From Vagococcus carniphilus (lineage in GTDB: Bacteria > Bacillota > Bacilli > Lactobacillales > Vagococcaceae), in NCBI RefSeq assembly GCF_014397115.1, contig NZ_CP060720.1:388001-452000 (forward strand): a stretch of DNA of 64,000 nucleotides. Reading direction: 5' to 3'. The notes under the pieces are model-generated. The model was not told where the DNA came from, made no database searches, and worked only from the letters and a program-made list of their open reading frames with translations. A program made the position numbers and the translations under genes. Shown one piece after another: positions 18,446-26,995 of the stretch (the stretch's first letter is position 1; each line of letters begins with the position of its first letter).

Positions 18446-19723
18446 GTGAATAAATTTTTTAGTTGGATTGAAAATAAAATGTTGCCTCCAATGGCAAAAT
18501 TAGCCGAACAAAAGCATCTAAGAGCAGTTCGTGATGGTATTATCTCAACCATGCCATTAATTATGATTGGTAGTTTCTTTGTCTTATTAGTTAATTTCCC
18601 GATTCCTGCATGGACTGAGTTTATTCAACCGTATGTTCCATCTATTATGTTACCGTATCGTATTACTGTTGGTTTGATGGCGCTTTATGCCTCATATGGT
18701 ATGGGTTACTCGCTGGCTAAGTCCTATGAATTAGATGGTGTTTCTGGAGGTAGTTTGGCTCTTGGAACATTCTTAATGACTATGACACCAGTTATAGGGA
18801 CAGCGGCTGAAAGTGGAGAAGAATTAGGCTGGGTTTTACCAATGAATTTCCTTGGTGGCGGAGGTATGTTTACTGCCATCTTAACAATGATTTTAGCAGT
18901 TGAAATTTTACGTTTCTGTAAGGAAAAAAATGTCACGATTAAATTACCAGAACAAGTACCAGATTCTGTTGCACGTTCTTTTGAAGCAATTATTCCAGGT
19001 ATGATTTCTCTTACATTAATTTGGTTCGTTTGTCATATTTTAAAGTTCAACATCAACGAAGCTATTATGAAAGTTTTCGAACCAGTAGTTGATATTGCAG
19101 GAAATACTTACTTAGGTGTTTTAATTCCAGTATTACTAATTTGTTTACTATGGTCTGCAGGTGTACATGGTGTTTCTGTTATTGGTTCAATTGTTCGTCC
19201 GTTATGGTTAGTTTTATTAGAACAAAATATTACAGAAGTTGCTAATGGCGGTGTTGCTCAAAATATTGGGACTGAGGGATTCTTTGATTTATTTATTTGG
19301 ATCGGTGGTTCAGGTGGTACGCTAGCTCTTTGTATTTTATTCATGATGAGTAAATCAACTTATATGAAACAAATCGGTAAACTATCATTAATTCCAGGTA
19401 TCTTTAATATAAATGAGCCAATCATGTTTGGAGCTCCAATTGTATTAAACCCAATCTTAGCTATTCCATTTGTGGTAGCACCAGTTGTGACAACAACAAT
19501 TACCTACGTTGTAATGAAACTTGATTTTGTTGCTAAAGTTTCAGTGGTAACACCATTTGCGATTCCAGCACCAATTAAAGCTTACTTATCAACAAACGGA
19601 GACTGGAGAGCAATTATTTTAGTAATGATTAACCTAGCAATTTACTTTATTATTTATTACCCATTTGTTAAAGCTTATGACAAGAAAATGTATGCTGAGG
19701 AAATGGCTCAAGAAGCAAACTAG
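18446..19723 (+). CDS. PTS lactose/cellobiose-type IIC permease
   Basis: A 425-residue membrane permease of the Lac/CelB family, with about ten hydrophobic helices. The N-terminal amphipathic stretch is FSWIENKMLPPMAKLAEQ, then RDGIISTMPLIMIGSF. The substrate motif region LIPGIFNINEPIMFGAPIVLNP near 320-345 is conserved in CelB-type permeases. It starts with GTG behind GGGGAGAG. With the separate IIA and IIB genes it should import a beta-linked or N-acetylated sugar. The neighbours argue for MurNAc or MurNAc-GlcNAc. Confidence 0.92.
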   Translation: MNKFFSWIENKMLPPMAKLAEQKHLRAVRDGIISTMPLIMIGSFFVLLVNFPIPAWTEFIQPYVPSIMLPYRITVGLMALYASYGMGYSLAKSYELDGVSGGSLALGTFLMTMTPVIGTAAESGEELGWVLPMNFLGGGGMFTAILTMILAVEILRFCKEKNVTIKLPEQVPDSVARSFEAIIPGMISLTLIWFVCHILKFNINEAIMKVFEPVVDIAGNTYLGVLIPVLLICLLWSAGVHGVSVIGSIVRPLWLVLLEQNITEVANGGVAQNIGTEGFFDLFIWIGGSGGTLALCILFMMSKSTYMKQIGKLSLIPGIFNINEPIMFGAPIVLNPILAIPFVVAPVVTTTITYVVMKLDFVAKVSVVTPFAIPAPIKAYLSTNGDWRAIILVMINLAIYFIIYYPFVKAYDKKMYAEEMAQEAN

Positions 19724-19774
19724 AAATCAATTAGTATTTGAAGTAAACTAAGATTAAAAAGGGAGGAAATTAGA

Positions 19775-20080
19775 ATGAAAGTATTATTCGTATGTTCACA
19801 AGGTATGTCAAGTACTATCGCAGTAAACGCATTGAAAAAAGAGGCAGCATCTAAAGGAATGGAAATGGATGTTTTAGCTGTTAGTACACAACAATTTCCA
19901 GATGAAGTGAAAAAAGGTTACGATGTTTCTATGGTAGCTCCTCAAATTAAGCATCGCTTTGCTCTTTTAAAAGAAGAAGCAGATAAAGCTGGTGTTCCAT
20001 GTGGACAAATTGAACCAATGGCATATAGCCCATTAGGCGGTCCAAAACTTTTACAACAAGTAAAAGACTTGCTTGGCTAA
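19775..20080 (+). CDS. PTS lactose/cellobiose-type IIB component
   Basis: The 101-residue IIB protein carries the phosphorylatable Cys7 in VCSQGMSSTIAVNAL and has a Rossmann-like fold. It passes phosphate from IIA to the sugar at IIC. It lies 51 bp after IIC with a GGGAGGAA ribosome site. The spread of IIA, small membrane protein, IIC and IIB over separate genes is typical of the Lac family. Confidence 0.93.
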   Translation: MKVLFVCSQGMSSTIAVNALKKEAASKGMEMDVLAVSTQQFPDEVKKGYDVSMVAPQIKHRFALLKEEADKAGVPCGQIEPMAYSPLGGPKLLQQVKDLLG

Positions 20081-20155
20081 AAAATAAACCGTTTTGGAGT
20101 GGGAATACAGTTATTGTGTCCTCACTCCTTTAATTTTATGAAAAGAGGCAAAATC

Positions 20156-21253
20156 ATGAGAAAATTAGGTATTTCCATTTATCCCGAAAAATCAACTGTT
20201 GAAGAAATGAAAAACTATATAGAAAAAGCTCATCAAGCAGGATTCTCAAGAATTTTTTCTTGCTTATTATCTGTGGACAGTCAAGACAAAGATGTGTTAG
20301 TTAATGAATTTAAAGAAATTAATGAATTTGCTAAAAATTTAGGGTTTGAAATTATTATTGATATTAGTCCTAAAGTTTTTACTGATTTAGACATTAGCTA
20401 TGATGATTTAAGTTTCTTTAAAGAGATGCAAGCAGATGGCATTCGTCTTGATTATGGTTATGGTGGTAGCGAAGAATCGTTAATGACTTTTAATCCTCAA
20501 GGGTTAAGCATTGAAGTCAACATGAGCAACAATACTCATTACATTGAAACTGTTATGGATTTCTTACCAAATCAATACAATTTAAGAGGCTGTCATAATT
20601 TTTATCCACATCGTTATTCAGGATTGACGATGGATTACTTTTTAGAGTGTACTGATAGATTTAAGAAATTTGGATTAAGAACGGCAGCCTTTATAACAAG
20701 TCAATCACCAGATAGTTATGGTCCATGGCCTGTGACAGATGGTTTACCAACATTAGAGATGCACCGTAATTTACCGTTAGCGACTCAAATTAAACATTTC
20801 ATTTCAATTAACGCTGTGGATGATATTATCATTTCAAACTGTTTTGCATCAGACGAAGAATTTGATTCTATAAAAGGATTAGACTTAACTAAGCTTTGTT
20901 TGGATGTTGAATTAGTAGAAAGTATTCCCGATGTAGAGCGCTCAATTGTTTTAGAAGAGCCGCATTATAACCGTGGTGATTTTTCAGGTAATATTGCTCG
21001 ATCTACGATGAGTCGTGTGAAATATAAAGGGCATCCTTTCCCAGTTTTTAACGCACCTCAAATGATTAAAAAGGGAGATATTATTATTGAAAGTGATCTA
21101 TACGGTCATTATGCTGGTGAATTGCAAATTGCTTTGAGTGATATGGAAAATTCAGGTAAATCAAATGTAGTTGGAAGAGTCGTAGAAGAAGAATTATTCT
21201 TGTTAGATACAATAAAACCGTGGCAAAAATTTTATTTTAGAGAAAGAGGTTAG
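20156..21253 (+). CDS. mupG: 6-phospho-N-acetylmuramidase MupG (DUF871)
   Basis: MupG hydrolyses MurNAc-6-phosphate-GlcNAc in the cytoplasm, releasing MurNAc-6-phosphate for MurQ and free GlcNAc. This 365-residue protein has the DUF871 TIM barrel with the start LGISIYPEKSTVEEM, LRGCHNFYPHRYSGL near 155 and a C-terminal beta domain with NRGDFSGNIARST. The ATG at 20156 has AGAGG 7 bp upstream; an upstream in-frame start lacks a ribosome site. There is no signal peptide, consistent with cytoplasmic action after PTS uptake. MupG was described in Staphylococcus aureus beside murQ and murP. Confidence 0.88.
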   Translation: MRKLGISIYPEKSTVEEMKNYIEKAHQAGFSRIFSCLLSVDSQDKDVLVNEFKEINEFAKNLGFEIIIDISPKVFTDLDISYDDLSFFKEMQADGIRLDYGYGGSEESLMTFNPQGLSIEVNMSNNTHYIETVMDFLPNQYNLRGCHNFYPHRYSGLTMDYFLECTDRFKKFGLRTAAFITSQSPDSYGPWPVTDGLPTLEMHRNLPLATQIKHFISINAVDDIIISNCFASDEEFDSIKGLDLTKLCLDVELVESIPDVERSIVLEEPHYNRGDFSGNIARSTMSRVKYKGHPFPVFNAPQMIKKGDIIIESDLYGHYAGELQIALSDMENSGKSNVVGRVVEEELFLLDTIKPWQKFYFRERG

Positions 21254-21259
21254 GTTAAC

Positions 21260-22387
21260 ATGAGTATCGTTCAAAATGGCATTGATTATCTAAAAGGTTC
21301 TCCTTTTGAAGAAAACCTTAAAGGGAAAAAAGTAGGATTGATCACTAATGTTACTGGTTTAACAAAAGAGTTTGATTCGAGTGTTTCCGTTTTGGATGAG
21401 TTATGTGATTTAACTATCCTTTTTGCACCAGAGCATGGGATTCGTGGAGAAGCTCAAGCAGGTGAAGATGTAGCAAGCTATTTTGATCCTTATTTCTCTA
21501 AAAAAGTGATTAGTTTGTATGGTGATAAAAGAGCTCCTTCTCTTGAAGACATTAAAGAGTTAGATGTTTTAGTTTATGATATTCAAGATATTGGTTCTCG
21601 TTACTATACCTACATCTATACGATGTATCTAAGTATGAAAGTAGCTAAAGAGGCAGATATTCAATTTATCGTCTTAGATAGAGTGGACGTTTTGGGCGGT
21701 AATCATGTCTTTGGTCATTTGATGCCAGAAGCTTATTTTTCTTTTGTGGGAATGTTACCGATTCCTAATGTATATGGTATGACAGTTGGAGAATTAGCCT
21801 ATTTTTGTAATGAAGAATTAGCAGTTCAAGCAGATCTAGTGGTGGTTCCAATTAAGGGATGGAAACGCGGCATGACTTTTGAAGAAACTGGATTACCTTG
21901 GGTGATGCCGTCACCAAATATTCCAACACCAGAAACCGCTTGGCTTTACACAGGAACTTGTTTGATTGAAGGCACCAATCTCTCAGAAGGAAGAGGTACA
22001 ACAAAACCTTTTGAAATAATTGGAGCTCCGTTTATTAATGGAACGAAATTAGCTGAAAATTTAAATGAATTAAGCTTGTCCGGAATAAAATTTAGACCTG
22101 TCTTTTTTACACCGACTTTTTCTAAGCATCAAGGTGAAGCCTGTGAAGGGGTTCAGTGCCATGTGTTTGATAAAGAAAAGAGTGAGCCTCTTGACGCGGT
22201 GTATAAATTATTAAGGATGATTCAAGAGATGTACCCGGATCAATTAGAAGTGAAGATTCCTTTTGAAACCTCTCCCCATTTATTCTTCACTCATTTAGCA
22301 GGTCACCCATATGAAGTAAGTATGGATGATGAAGAGTTAGTGATAGAATTTAAAGAAAAAAGAAGCAAATACCTTTTATATAAGTAG
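21260..22387 (+). CDS. namZ: Exo-beta-N-acetylmuramidase NamZ-like (DUF1343), no signal peptide
   Basis: The DUF1343 family includes Bacillus NamZ (YbbC), which removes MurNAc from the non-reducing end of peptidoglycan fragments. Conserved motifs are APEHGIRGE near residue 57 (with the likely catalytic Glu), YDIQDIGSRYYTYIYTM near 107, PSPNIPTPE near 216 and GTNLSEGRGTTKPFE near 238. The length of 375 residues fits the catalytic core. The protein starts directly with MSIVQNGIDYL, with no signal peptide, unlike the secreted Bacillus enzyme. It starts 6 bp after mupG. Confidence 0.87.
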   Translation: MSIVQNGIDYLKGSPFEENLKGKKVGLITNVTGLTKEFDSSVSVLDELCDLTILFAPEHGIRGEAQAGEDVASYFDPYFSKKVISLYGDKRAPSLEDIKELDVLVYDIQDIGSRYYTYIYTMYLSMKVAKEADIQFIVLDRVDVLGGNHVFGHLMPEAYFSFVGMLPIPNVYGMTVGELAYFCNEELAVQADLVVVPIKGWKRGMTFEETGLPWVMPSPNIPTPETAWLYTGTCLIEGTNLSEGRGTTKPFEIIGAPFINGTKLAENLNELSLSGIKFRPVFFTPTFSKHQGEACEGVQCHVFDKEKSEPLDAVYKLLRMIQEMYPDQLEVKIPFETSPHLFFTHLAGHPYEVSMDDEELVIEFKEKRSKYLLYK

Positions 22388-22395
22388 GTGATAAC

Positions 22396-23547
22396 ATGGA
22401 TATTCGTAGAATAGAATCAAATGAAATAGATCAAATGGTTCCACTAAGAGATTATTGTTTCAGCAGAAAGTATACTGGAGATAAACTAACCGATTATATT
22501 AATTGGACAAAGCATTCAACTAGCACGGGAGCTTTTTCAGATGGCAAACTTGTTGGTCAAATGATGTCACTTCCATTATCTCAACAACTGTACCAGCATA
22601 CCTTTAAAATGGCAGGTGTGGGATTTGTAGGAGTTTATCCTGAATTTCGCAGTGGTGGTGTAATGAAACAAATTATCAAAGAATCATTAAAATTGATGAG
22701 AGAAGAAGAACAATATGTTTCTGTTTTAGGTCCTTTTTCTGTTGGTTACTACCGAAAAATGGGCTGGGAAGTGATGTTTGATAGTATTAATTATGAAATT
22801 GATATGCGTGATTTTCCAGAGATTAAATTAGATAGTGTGCCAGTTTTTCATCGATTTGATTTTAATGATTGGCCTAAAGAGAAGATACAGATATTGTATA
22901 ATGAAGTGGCTGAAATGAAACATGGTTGGATGTTCCGTGATGAGCTTTGGTGGGAACGACTGGAATTAAGAGAAGCAGATAGTTATTTTGTTTTGGTGGA
23001 AGATGGATTCATGCGTTATCGAAAATCAGGGACTACCTTTTTGATGGAAGATTTGGTAACGAAAACGTATGAAGCGCAAAAACAATTGCTTCACTACATA
23101 ACACTTCATCGTTCTAACTTCTTTAAAATTCAAGGGGTCTCAAGTATCCATCACCCATTAAATTATTTTCTAACAGCTGTTCCATGTGATCGTTTGGTAG
23201 GAAATCAATTTATGGGAAGAATAGTAGATGTTGAAAAAACGATGTCTGTTGTGCCAGTAAAAACAACAACTAATTGTTTTTATTTAAACATTCAAGACCC
23301 ACTGTGTGAATGGAACGATGGACTATTCAAGGTTGAAAATGGAAAAATAGAGAGAATTAATGATCAAGTAGCAAATGATGATGTTATAATAGAAATTAGT
23401 ATACAGGCGTTGTCAGCATTATTTTTTGGCTACAAGACAATAGAAGAATTAAGTTATCTTAATTTGATTGAATGTTCCAAAGAAAGTTTAAACCAATTTT
23501 CTGAAACATATCAATTCCAACCTGTTGAAATATTTGATCATTTTTAA
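22396..23547 (+). CDS. Eis-like GNAT acetyltransferase with C-terminal SCP2-like domain
   Basis: The 383-residue protein has an N-terminal GNAT fold (GVGFVGVYPEFRSGGVMKQIIKES near 75-98, the acetyl-CoA site), a second GNAT-like middle domain and a C-terminal sterol-carrier-like domain. This is the Eis/YkcE architecture. Eis acetylates amines of aminoglycosides and peptides. The substrate here is unknown; in this operon an amino sugar such as glucosamine from de-acetylated peptidoglycan is a guess. It lies 8 bp after namZ and 16 bp before the regulator. Confidence 0.82.
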   Translation: MDIRRIESNEIDQMVPLRDYCFSRKYTGDKLTDYINWTKHSTSTGAFSDGKLVGQMMSLPLSQQLYQHTFKMAGVGFVGVYPEFRSGGVMKQIIKESLKLMREEEQYVSVLGPFSVGYYRKMGWEVMFDSINYEIDMRDFPEIKLDSVPVFHRFDFNDWPKEKIQILYNEVAEMKHGWMFRDELWWERLELREADSYFVLVEDGFMRYRKSGTTFLMEDLVTKTYEAQKQLLHYITLHRSNFFKIQGVSSIHHPLNYFLTAVPCDRLVGNQFMGRIVDVEKTMSVVPVKTTTNCFYLNIQDPLCEWNDGLFKVENGKIERINDQVANDDVIIEISIQALSALFFGYKTIEELSYLNLIECSKESLNQFSETYQFQPVEIFDHF

Positions 23548-23563
23548 TTAGGAGAACGTCTAT

Positions 23564-24418
23564 ATGATGACAATAAATGTGAAAAGAAGAATAGAGAGCA
23601 TTTACGAAGAACTAACAAAATCAGAAAAGAAAATTGCTGATTTTGTTTTAATCAATCCGGTTGAGGTAACGGCAATGACTACATCGGATTTAGCTGAAAA
23701 AACAGGTGCTAGTCCTGCAACGGTTATTCGTTTTTGTAAAAGTATTGGGATTGATAGCTTTACTCAATTGAAGGTGTCACTAGCTTCAGGGGTGACTAAA
23801 TCAGAACCAACTCAATTCTCAGATATTGAAGCTAATGAGCCTGTTGAAAGTATAAAAGAAAAGTTATTATATAATGCTTATCAGTCAATGGCGGACACAA
23901 CTAAATATTTAGATGATGCTAAAATTGAGACAGCTGTAAAAGCAATTGAAAAAGCACCAGTTATATATGCTTTTGGCATCGGAGCTTCTTGGTTGGTGGC
24001 AGAGAACTTTATGCAAAAATTTAATAGAGTAGGTCAAAGTGTTATTGCGATTTCAGATGTTCATATTATGCTAGCTAGTCTTGTTTCCGCTCCTAAAAAT
24101 GCAGTTATGCTTTTAGTTTCTAATTCGGGAAACACAAAAGAGATTACTTATTTAGTAGAGGCTGGCAATCAACATGGTATTAAAACAATTGGTATTTCCC
24201 AATTTGGCTCTAATTATCTATCTAAAAAATCAGATATAGCTTTACATACAGTAAAACCAAAAGAAGCAGAATTACGAAGTGCGGCAACTAGCTCACTTCA
24301 TGCCCAATTTATGGTAGTAGATATTTTATTTTTTAGTTACGCAACGAGAAACTATGAGAAAATTTACTCTACTATTGAAACATCAAGACAAGAGGTTAAA
24401 GATTACAATAAATTATAG
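23564..24418 (+). CDS. murR: MurR/RpiR-family transcriptional regulator
   Basis: The 284-residue regulator has an N-terminal RpiR helix-turn-helix (about residues 1-77; TSDLAEKTGASPATVIRFCKSIG) and a C-terminal SIS domain (about 125-260; YAFGIGASWLVAENFMQKF, LLVSNSGNTKEI) that binds a phosphosugar. MurR of E. coli senses MurNAc-6-phosphate. Position inside the operon supports that ligand here and autoregulation at the murK-murQ intergenic region. Two adjacent ATGs are possible starts; the first has GGAGAA upstream. Confidence 0.88.
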   Translation: MMTINVKRRIESIYEELTKSEKKIADFVLINPVEVTAMTTSDLAEKTGASPATVIRFCKSIGIDSFTQLKVSLASGVTKSEPTQFSDIEANEPVESIKEKLLYNAYQSMADTTKYLDDAKIETAVKAIEKAPVIYAFGIGASWLVAENFMQKFNRVGQSVIAISDVHIMLASLVSAPKNAVMLLVSNSGNTKEITYLVEAGNQHGIKTIGISQFGSNYLSKKSDIALHTVKPKEAELRSAATSSLHAQFMVVDILFFSYATRNYEKIYSTIETSRQEVKDYNKL

Positions 24419-24432
24419 GAGGTCATGGAAAA

Positions 24433-24663
24433 ATGATCGTAGTAAATACAGCATTATGTCAAGATAAAGTAATAGAATATGTTAACAGTTTTAACTATGA
24501 AGGAACGACGTTTACTTTCAAAGAAAAAAAAGGTATCCAGTTAATGTTTGATGCGTCAGATACAAGTATTGATTTAGATAAGGCAGCTCGCGCAATTAAA
24601 TTAGGTATTAAAGAGCAAGAATGGGGAGCAGTCCTGTTCTATCAATGTACGGCTAAAAAATAA
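24433..24663 (+). CDS. Small hypothetical protein, 76 aa, last gene of MurNAc operon
   Basis: No family was recognised. It is a soluble mixed alpha/beta protein with no signal or membrane segment, and two cysteines (residue 9 and near the C-terminus). The AGGAGG ribosome site is strong, 7 bp before the ATG, and it is 14 bp after murR, so it is clearly expressed with the operon. A strong terminator follows. Role unknown. Confidence 0.8.
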   Translation: MIVVNTALCQDKVIEYVNSFNYEGTTFTFKEKKGIQLMFDASDTSIDLDKAARAIKLGIKEQEWGAVLFYQCTAKK

Positions 24664-24669
24664 AAATCA

Positions 24670-24715
24670 AAAAAGATGAGTCAGCACAATCAGTGTGAAC
24701 TCATCTTTTTTTATT
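24670..24715. terminator. Terminator of the MurNAc recycling operon
   Basis: AAAAAGATGAGT (24670-24681) pairs with ACTCATCTTTTT (24699-24710). The A flank also allows termination of the convergent photolyase gene. Confidence 0.9.
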
Positions 24716-26123
24716 ATTTAAACCACTCTAAAGCAAATGCACGAGCTAATTTATGATCAACAATTGGTTTTGGGTAGTCGATTCCTACTTGAAATTGGAA
24801 CTCTTCTTGCTTTTTAGATGACATGGTACTTGGTTCATGAATGAATTTAGCTGGAAGAGAAGCTAGTTCTGGTAGATAGGTTTTAATAAAAAGGCAGTCT
24901 TTATCAAACTTTTTTCCTTGGGTTGTGGGATTAAAAATACGAAAATAAGGAACAGCATCCGTACCAGTAGAAGCAGCCCATTGCCATCCACCAATATTAC
25001 TAGCAGCATCATAATCGATAAGTTGTTCGGCAAAATAACGTTCACCTAATCGCCAATCAATTAGGAGATCTTTTGTTAAAAATGAAGCAACTAACATTCG
25101 TAAACGATTATGCATCCAACCGGTTTGTTGAAGTTGCCTCATAGCAGCATCAATAATCGGATAGCCAGTTTGCCCATTTTTCCATTGGTTAAATAATTCT
25201 TCATTGGTTTGCCAAGGTAATTGTCGATATTTTTCTATTAGTTCTTCCTTGTATTGATCAGGGTGATAGTGATAAATCATATGGTAAAAATCCCGCCAAG
25301 CAAGCTCTTTAATAAAAGTATCTTTTCCGTTGCTAGAAGGCATTGCCTGGCAAGCATGAAATACTTTTCTAATCGAAATAGATCCTGTTGAAAGATGAGA
25401 AGATAGACGACTGGTTCCGTCGATCCCAGGAAAGTCCCTCTCTTGTTCGTAAGAATCTAATTGATTTAATACAAAGTCATTTAATCGCTCAGTTGCCCTT
25501 TCTTCACCTACCTCTAAAGAAAAATCTGTCTGTCTTAAATCCAGTAATTTTTTAAATAGTTTGTCGCCTTCTTTGAAAAATTCAGAATCTTGTTTGATTT
25601 GTTTGATATTGGGAATGTTAAAGTCTGGCTGAAACATTGGTTTAGAAAGTGAGAGCCATCTTTTATAATAAGGAGTAAATTTTTTATAAGAAGAGCCATC
25701 AGGTTTTGTAATTTCAGTTGCTTGGTGTAGGTGGTTTTCTTCAAAAGTTGTTACTCGTATTTCTTTTGATTCTAAAAAATGAAGAGCGGTTAAATCTCTT
25801 TTTAAGCCGTATCCTCTGTTGTCTAAGTTAAAATAAATATCAGACCAATCTGGAAATTGTTGTTTTAGGTTATCGAAAGCTGAAAATAAATCACCTGATA
25901 AAAAATAAATGAAAACGCCTTTTTCTTTAGCTGATTTTTGAAAATTATTTAAAGTAGAAAAAAAGTAATCATGAGCGTGACAACCTATTCTAAATTGTTG
26001 TTCATCTAAGTGGAAAACACAAAGTAACTGATCTTTTTTATCAAGAGAAGTAAGAGCATAATTTAAGGCAGTGTTGTCTTCTAAGCGTAAATCTTTTCTA
26101 AACCACATCATATGGGTAGCCAT
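24714..26123 (-). CDS. phr: Deoxyribodipyrimidine photolyase (class I CPD)
   Basis: A 469-residue photolyase that repairs UV-induced pyrimidine dimers using light and FADH. The N-terminal antenna domain starts MWFRKDLRLEDNTAL. The C-terminal FAD domain contains WRDFYHMIYHYHP, then TGWMHNRLRMLVASF and the strongly conserved IDYDAASNIGGWQWAAS. The ribosome site is AAAGGAGG. It stands alone on the reverse strand between two terminators. Confidence 0.95.
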   Translation of the reverse strand: MATHMMWFRKDLRLEDNTALNYALTSLDKKDQLLCVFHLDEQQFRIGCHAHDYFFSTLNNFQKSAKEKGVFIYFLSGDLFSAFDNLKQQFPDWSDIYFNLDNRGYGLKRDLTALHFLESKEIRVTTFEENHLHQATEITKPDGSSYKKFTPYYKRWLSLSKPMFQPDFNIPNIKQIKQDSEFFKEGDKLFKKLLDLRQTDFSLEVGEERATERLNDFVLNQLDSYEQERDFPGIDGTSRLSSHLSTGSISIRKVFHACQAMPSSNGKDTFIKELAWRDFYHMIYHYHPDQYKEELIEKYRQLPWQTNEELFNQWKNGQTGYPIIDAAMRQLQQTGWMHNRLRMLVASFLTKDLLIDWRLGERYFAEQLIDYDAASNIGGWQWAASTGTDAVPYFRIFNPTTQGKKFDKDCLFIKTYLPELASLPAKFIHEPSTMSSKKQEEFQFQVGIDYPKPIVDHKLARAFALEWFK

Positions 26124-26221
26124 GATTAGTCCTCCTTTTTTCTGTATTATATCAAAATATTTAGTAAAATTAAGTTATACTGAATTTAACAAGTTAAAAA
26201 TAAATTTCTGGAATAGGAGAA

Positions 26222-26890
26222 ATGATGACATTAACAAATAACGAAAAAGAACAAATAATAGCTATTGAAAAATATACAGAGGAAGTTTTAGCAGGGGACA
26301 AAACGGGCCATAGCATGGACCATATTTATCGTGTTGTAAATAATGCTAAAAAAATACAAAAAAAAGAAGGTGGAAATCTTTTTTTGATTTTAGCAGGAGC
26401 TTACCTTCATGATGTGACAGATGATAAACTAGTTGAGGATTCAGAAATAGCAAAAAAAGAGTTAGTTCATTTTTTAGAATCTCTACAATTATCATCTCAA
26501 ACAATTCAAGAAATATTAAGGATTATTGAAAGAGTTTCTTTTAGTCATCAGCTAGCATCTAATGAAAAAATAAGTTTAACGTTAGAAGAAAAAATCGTTC
26601 AAGATGCGGATCGATTAGATGCTATCGGGGCAATTGGTATTGGGCGAACTTTTTATTATGGTGGTAAAAAAGGACATGCGATGTATGACTCTAATATTCC
26701 TCCAAGAGAAAATCTTACAAAAGAAGAATACCGAGTGAATCAAACGGTTATAAATCATTTTTACGAGAAATTATTCAAATTAAAAGAGATGATGCAGACA
26801 GAAACAGGAAAAGAATTAGCAGAAAAAAGAGACAAAATAATGCGAATCTTTGTAGAGAGTTTTTTAGAAGAGTGGGGAGAAAATAAATAG
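26222..26890 (+). CDS. HD-domain phosphohydrolase
   Basis: The 222-residue HD-superfamily protein resembles YedJ/YpgQ. Metal ligands are visible as H in GHSMDHIYRV, HD in AYLHDVTDD and the later D in QDADRLDAIGAIGIGRTF. Family members are nucleotidases or pyrophosphohydrolases, with the substrate not assignable here. It is monocistronic, followed by a strong hairpin. Two ATGs next to each other are both possible starts behind AGGAGA. Confidence 0.88.
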   Translation: MMTLTNNEKEQIIAIEKYTEEVLAGDKTGHSMDHIYRVVNNAKKIQKKEGGNLFLILAGAYLHDVTDDKLVEDSEIAKKELVHFLESLQLSSQTIQEILRIIERVSFSHQLASNEKISLTLEEKIVQDADRLDAIGAIGIGRTFYYGGKKGHAMYDSNIPPRENLTKEEYRVNQTVINHFYEKLFKLKEMMQTETGKELAEKRDKIMRIFVESFLEEWGENK

Positions 26891-26919
26891 TGATTTTTAT
26901 GAAAAAAATAGGATAAGTT

Positions 26920-26956
26920 AAAAGTCGTTTGGCGTTATGCAAAACGACTTTTTTGT
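26920..26956 (+). terminator. Terminator after the HD hydrolase
   Basis: AAAAGTCGTTT (26920-26930) pairs with AAACGACTTTT (26942-26952), followed by T. Confidence 0.88.
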
Positions 26957-26995
26957 TCTGTTAAACCTAATAGTTATTCTAAACAAAGATCTATC

